Shown here piece by piece: positions 15,162 to 17,087 of a DNA stretch of 17,087 nucleotides. The position numbers were made by a program, and so were the translations under genes. Source of the stretch: Pirellulaceae bacterium (GTDB lineage Bacteria > Planctomycetota > Planctomycetia > Pirellulales > Pirellulaceae); contig JADLDX010000104.1 of the NCBI GenBank assembly GCA_020846515.1, forward strand, positions 1 through 17,087, written 5' to 3'. The notes under the pieces are model-generated. The model worked only from the letters and a program-made list of their open reading frames with translations. It was not told the DNA's origin and did not search any database. Every line of letters begins with the position of its first letter. The first letter of the stretch is position 1.

Positions 15162-15582
15162 TGGGCAACGTACTCAAGGTACACGAAACGTTCGACACGC
15201 AAGAAGGGCTGCGTTCCATAGGCCCAACCCACAGCTCCGCGAGGAATTCTTTTCCCTCGTTATAGCTTCGGGTTAGCGATCGCGACGGCTTTTCCTGCTA
15301 AATCAATGAAACCAACAGCCCGCTGGCGTCCATTTCCAAAACGACGAATCAGTATATTATCGGCCCTTGTACACCCCCAACTTGGGTGCAATTTTCAATC
15401 AGAGTCGGTCTTGGCGATGCCGATGGGGGGACGATTATCCATAAATAATGCATCTACGGTCGTGGCGATTCGGTACTGCCAGCGAGCAAAAAAAATTTCC
15501 GTTCATCGACCCGAATACACCCAGAAGGCTGCCCCACCAGGGCGGCCTGCGCAGCACCGCTTTCGTTTGAATGAGGTTGGAC
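15162..15582. other. Intergenic region upstream of the secretion operon
   Basis: This 421-bp stretch lies between the stop of the DinB-like gene and the start of the ABC gene, both on the minus strand. No gene is convincing on either strand. It should hold the promoter of the ABC-HlyD-TolC operon, but I could not place -35/-10 boxes reliably. A short inverted repeat (CCCAA-C-TTGGG) lies at 15376-15386, and an A8 run lies near 15488-15495. Confidence 0.5.
15527..15547 (-). terminator. GC-rich hairpin after the DinB-like gene, possible terminator
   Basis: An 8-bp stem with one G-T pair (GGCTGCCC and GGGCGGCC, loop CACCA) lies 36 nt beyond the stop of the DinB-like gene. A run of eight T residues on the minus strand occurs about 30 nt further on, too far for a standard intrinsic terminator. 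The position suits a terminator that insulates the secretion operon. Confidence 0.35.
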
Positions 15583-16107
15583 CTACGCAGCGGGTAGTCC
15601 CTGCATGCGGCGCCAGGTACTGATTTGCCCAAGATGGCTCGTCACATGACCAATCGCGTAAAAGGCGAGCATCGAGCCCAGTGTTGGGCAAATGTTCCGC
15701 AACGGTGAATCGACCGGGTTGGCTGCTAACAACTGCTGATCGTCACATTGTCGCAACGCTTCGAATGCACTTTCATAAGTCCGTTGGAAAACCTGCAACA
15801 ACTCATCCTTCGTGGGATATTTCGAGCCGTCAGGGTCATCGGCGCACTGTGCATCCTTAGAAAACAATGTGGCGTAACTAGCCGGTGCGCTGGCTGCATC
15901 CGTGTTGCGCCCCAGTAGCTCGGCAATCTTCACCGGATACAAGCACAAATGCCCAACGTTAAATGCAGGATGGTTCGACGGAACAAGCTGACCACCAGGG
16001 GACGCCGTGCGCGCGAACTGCTCACTTGGTATCGAATCCAATAGACGCTTGGCGTAGCGCATACCGACTGTACCAGCGTCTGCCAACATGGCACCGATCT
16101 GTCCCAT
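15583..16107 (-). CDS. DinB-like metal-dependent hydrolase/thiol-transferase fold protein
   Basis: The 174-aa length fits the DinB/YfiT four-helix family, whose members bind a metal through three histidines and often use low-molecular-weight thiols; the exact activity here is unknown. The likely ligands are His53 in FNVGHL and the His154/His158 pair in IGHVTSHLGQISTWRR near the C-terminus. The latter is a hallmark of the family. No signal peptide or membrane segment is seen, so it should be cytoplasmic. The ATG at 16107 is preceded by an A/T-rich stretch and only a weak GAGA ribosome site. It appears to stand alone: REP-like hairpins separate it from the TPR gene, and 421 bp separate it from the secretion genes. 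Confidence 0.85.
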   Translation of the reverse strand: MGQIGAMLADAGTVGMRYAKRLLDSIPSEQFARTASPGGQLVPSNHPAFNVGHLCLYPVKIAELLGRNTDAASAPASYATLFSKDAQCADDPDGSKYPTKDELLQVFQRTYESAFEALRQCDDQQLLAANPVDSPLRNICPTLGSMLAFYAIGHVTSHLGQISTWRRMQGLPAA

Positions 16108-16146
16108 GGTTCTGTTTCTCTAATATAAAATGGTAATGCGGTTTAA

Positions 16147-16224
16147 GCGTAGCCGCCGCTGCCAAGCGGTGGATTGAGCCGCGAGCCCAGTCCACCGATC
16201 CACCGTCTGGCGACGGTGGCTACC
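16147..16224. repeat. REP-like pair of hairpins
   Basis: Two related imperfect palindromes lie head to head. The segment 16150-16173 and the reverse complement of 16199-16222 match at 19 of 24 positions. The second contains a perfect 8-bp stem (CCACCGTC and GACGGTGG, loop TGGC, 16200-16219); the first has a CCGCT/AGCGG stem. It fills the gap between the TPR stop and the DinB-like start. The structure resembles bacterial REP/BIME elements, which can end transcripts or protect mRNA ends. Confidence 0.75.
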
Positions 16225-16249
16225 GAGATTGAAAAGTGGCGCTGTCCAA

Positions 16250-16585
16250 TTAACCACCATGCAATTTATGACTGCGCGCCAGCGAATCTTCGGCCATTTG
16301 AATGTATCGAGGATCCCGAGTCCCTTCCCAAGCGCGCTGGTAACTGACCGAGAGAGCGGAATGATTCAGCGGCTCATTCGGTTCCAATTCGACTGCGCGC
16401 TTGTTGTGTGCGATGGCATCATCGTACTTACCTAAATCGACGTAGATTTTTCCCAACATCATGTGGCCAAGCACGTAAGTCGGGTCATCGACCAACAACT
16501 CTTCGACCATTTGAGCGGCTTCGGCCAACTGACCAGCGTCTTTAAGCTTTTCCGCGGCATTGTATCGTTGACTAGACGTCGGCAT
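16250..16585 (-). CDS. Small tetratricopeptide-repeat protein
   Basis: This 111-aa protein consists almost entirely of TPR helices and so is probably a protein-binding adaptor. One repeat is clear at about 38-71 (YVLGHMMLGKIYVDLGKY then DDAIAHNKRAVELEP). Weaker repeats flank it: about 5-35 with AEKLKDAGQLAEAAQMVEEL, and about 72-105. There is no signal peptide or extra domain. The start is supported by a GAGG ribosome site six bases before the ATG. It lies between an incomplete upstream gene and the DinB-like gene, all on the minus strand but separated by hairpin repeats. Partner proteins cannot be deduced. Confidence 0.85.
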   Translation of the reverse strand: MPTSSQRYNAAEKLKDAGQLAEAAQMVEELLVDDPTYVLGHMMLGKIYVDLGKYDDAIAHNKRAVELEPNEPLNHSALSVSYQRAWEGTRDPRYIQMAEDSLARSHKLHGG

Positions 16586-16590
16586 GTGAT

Positions 16591-16595
16591 ACCTC
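16591..16595 (-). promoter_or_regulatory. Ribosome binding site of the TPR gene
   Basis: GAGGT on the minus strand lies five bases before the ATG at 16585. It is a clear Shine-Dalgarno match and fixes this start. Confidence 0.6.
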
Positions 16596-16737
16596 GATGC
16601 GACTGTATGGATGTTTTGGCGTGTGCGACTGCAGATAAGGCTAACTTTAAGCTAGCGATTTGTCGACTGGGCGGATAGAGATCGACACCCAAGCTTTCCA
16701 TGCAAAGCCGCTGCACTCACGCGTGCGGCCATCACAC

Positions 16738-16768
16738 GCGTAGCCATCACCGATCAATGGTGGATGGC
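16738..16768. repeat. Divergent REP-like hairpin after the right-edge gene
   Basis: The 30 bp at 16738-16767 match 16147-16176 at 20 positions in the same layout: GCGTAGCC at the left and GGTGGAT at the right. It folds into a stem of GCCATC plus ACC with one bulged base. It starts 7 nt beyond the stop of the right-edge gene, so it could mark a transcript end, although no T-tract follows. Confidence 0.5.
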
Positions 16769-16775
16769 CAAACAT

Positions 16776-17087
16776 TCACCCGGCAGCCAAGAACAGCTTT
16801 CCTGAATGCCCCAACTCCCCTGATCGTCTGGGGCTCTTCTGCTTGGGGATGCGTTTCGTTTGCGTGAGCAAATCGAAGGGTGCTACCAACGGACGATCGA
16901 GATCGTCGCTGGTTGCATCAATATCTGAGACGACGTAATCGAGGATCGCTTGCGTGCGAGTTTGAGTCACACCCAGTGAATCGAACAGGCCCGGTGGCAT
17001 CATGCCTAACACGGCCTCGGCGATGTGCTGATTTAGTCTAGGATGCGCCGCGCTGTTCTGATGATCGTTCGACAGTGCGTGCGTTAA
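16776..17087 (-). CDS. C-terminal fragment of an unidentified protein
   Basis: The frame is open from the right edge to a TGA at 16776-16778, giving 103 residues, so this is the end of a longer gene rather than one starting at the internal ATG at 17012. The visible part includes a helical stretch (RLNQHIAEAVLGMMPPGLFD), then an acidic SDIDATSDDLDRP segment and a basic, polar tail (KRIPKQKSPRRSGELG) ending KLFLAAG. I do not recognise the family, and no catalytic or binding motif stands out. It is on the same strand as the TPR gene, 190 nt away. The gene call is moderate; no function is offered. Confidence 0.55.
   Translation of the reverse strand, partial: LTHALSNDHQNSAAHPRLNQHIAEAVLGMMPPGLFDSLGVTQTRTQAILDYVVSDIDATSDDLDRPLVAPFDLLTQTKRIPKQKSPRRSGELGHSGKLFLAAG

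Noticed and set aside
16800..17012. Independent small gene starting at 17012
   Set aside because: The same frame is open to the right edge, so the ATG is more likely internal to a longer gene.

Overview
The window looks like chromosomal DNA of a planctomycete of the Pirellulaceae type (Rhodopirellula, Blastopirellula and relatives). The basis is gene content: a TIGR02604-type membrane-bound dehydrogenase/beta-propeller protein, a PVC-type cytochrome c with DUF1549/DUF1553, its usual DUF1501 partner, and a DinB-family protein. Shine-Dalgarno sequences are weak or absent before most genes, which also fits. No rRNA, tRNA, CRISPR array, transposase or phage gene was seen.

Layout. (1) 1-2908, minus strand: a 173-aa protein of unknown function, then a PVC-type dehydrogenase that runs off the left edge. 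(2) 2909-3445: a gene-poor stretch holding part of a 34-bp repeat family; two copies are perfect inverted repeats and a third lies at the dehydrogenase start. (3) 3446-5431, plus strand: an ApbE-type flavin transferase and a two-domain GNAT acetyltransferase. A 26-bp perfect palindrome and a degenerate repeat fragment follow. (4) 5548-15161, minus strand: five co-directional genes, transcribed from right to left. They encode an ABC exporter, an HlyD-type adaptor and a TolC-type outer-membrane channel (a type I secretion set), then the DUF1549/DUF1553 cytochrome and the DUF1501 protein. (5) 15583-17087, minus strand: a DinB-like protein, a small TPR protein and the C-terminus of an unidentified protein, separated by REP-like hairpins.

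How the genes may work together. The ABC-HlyD-TolC genes are close-packed (an 8-nt overlap, then a 35-nt gap) and should form one trans-envelope exporter, although its substrate is not encoded here. The DUF1549/1553 plus DUF1501 pair is a common planctomycete module of unknown biochemical role, probably exported and acting outside the cytoplasm. ApbE attaches FMN to envelope flavoproteins such as Nqr/Rnf subunits, none of which lies in the window.

The points most worth a second look are: the ABC exporter, whose nucleotide-binding domain lacks the catalytic glutamate and the LSGGQ signature and which carries a His/Gly-rich linker; the 34-bp repeat family, whose copies abut or contain start codons and bracket genes in a cassette-like way; and the long palindrome between convergent genes.
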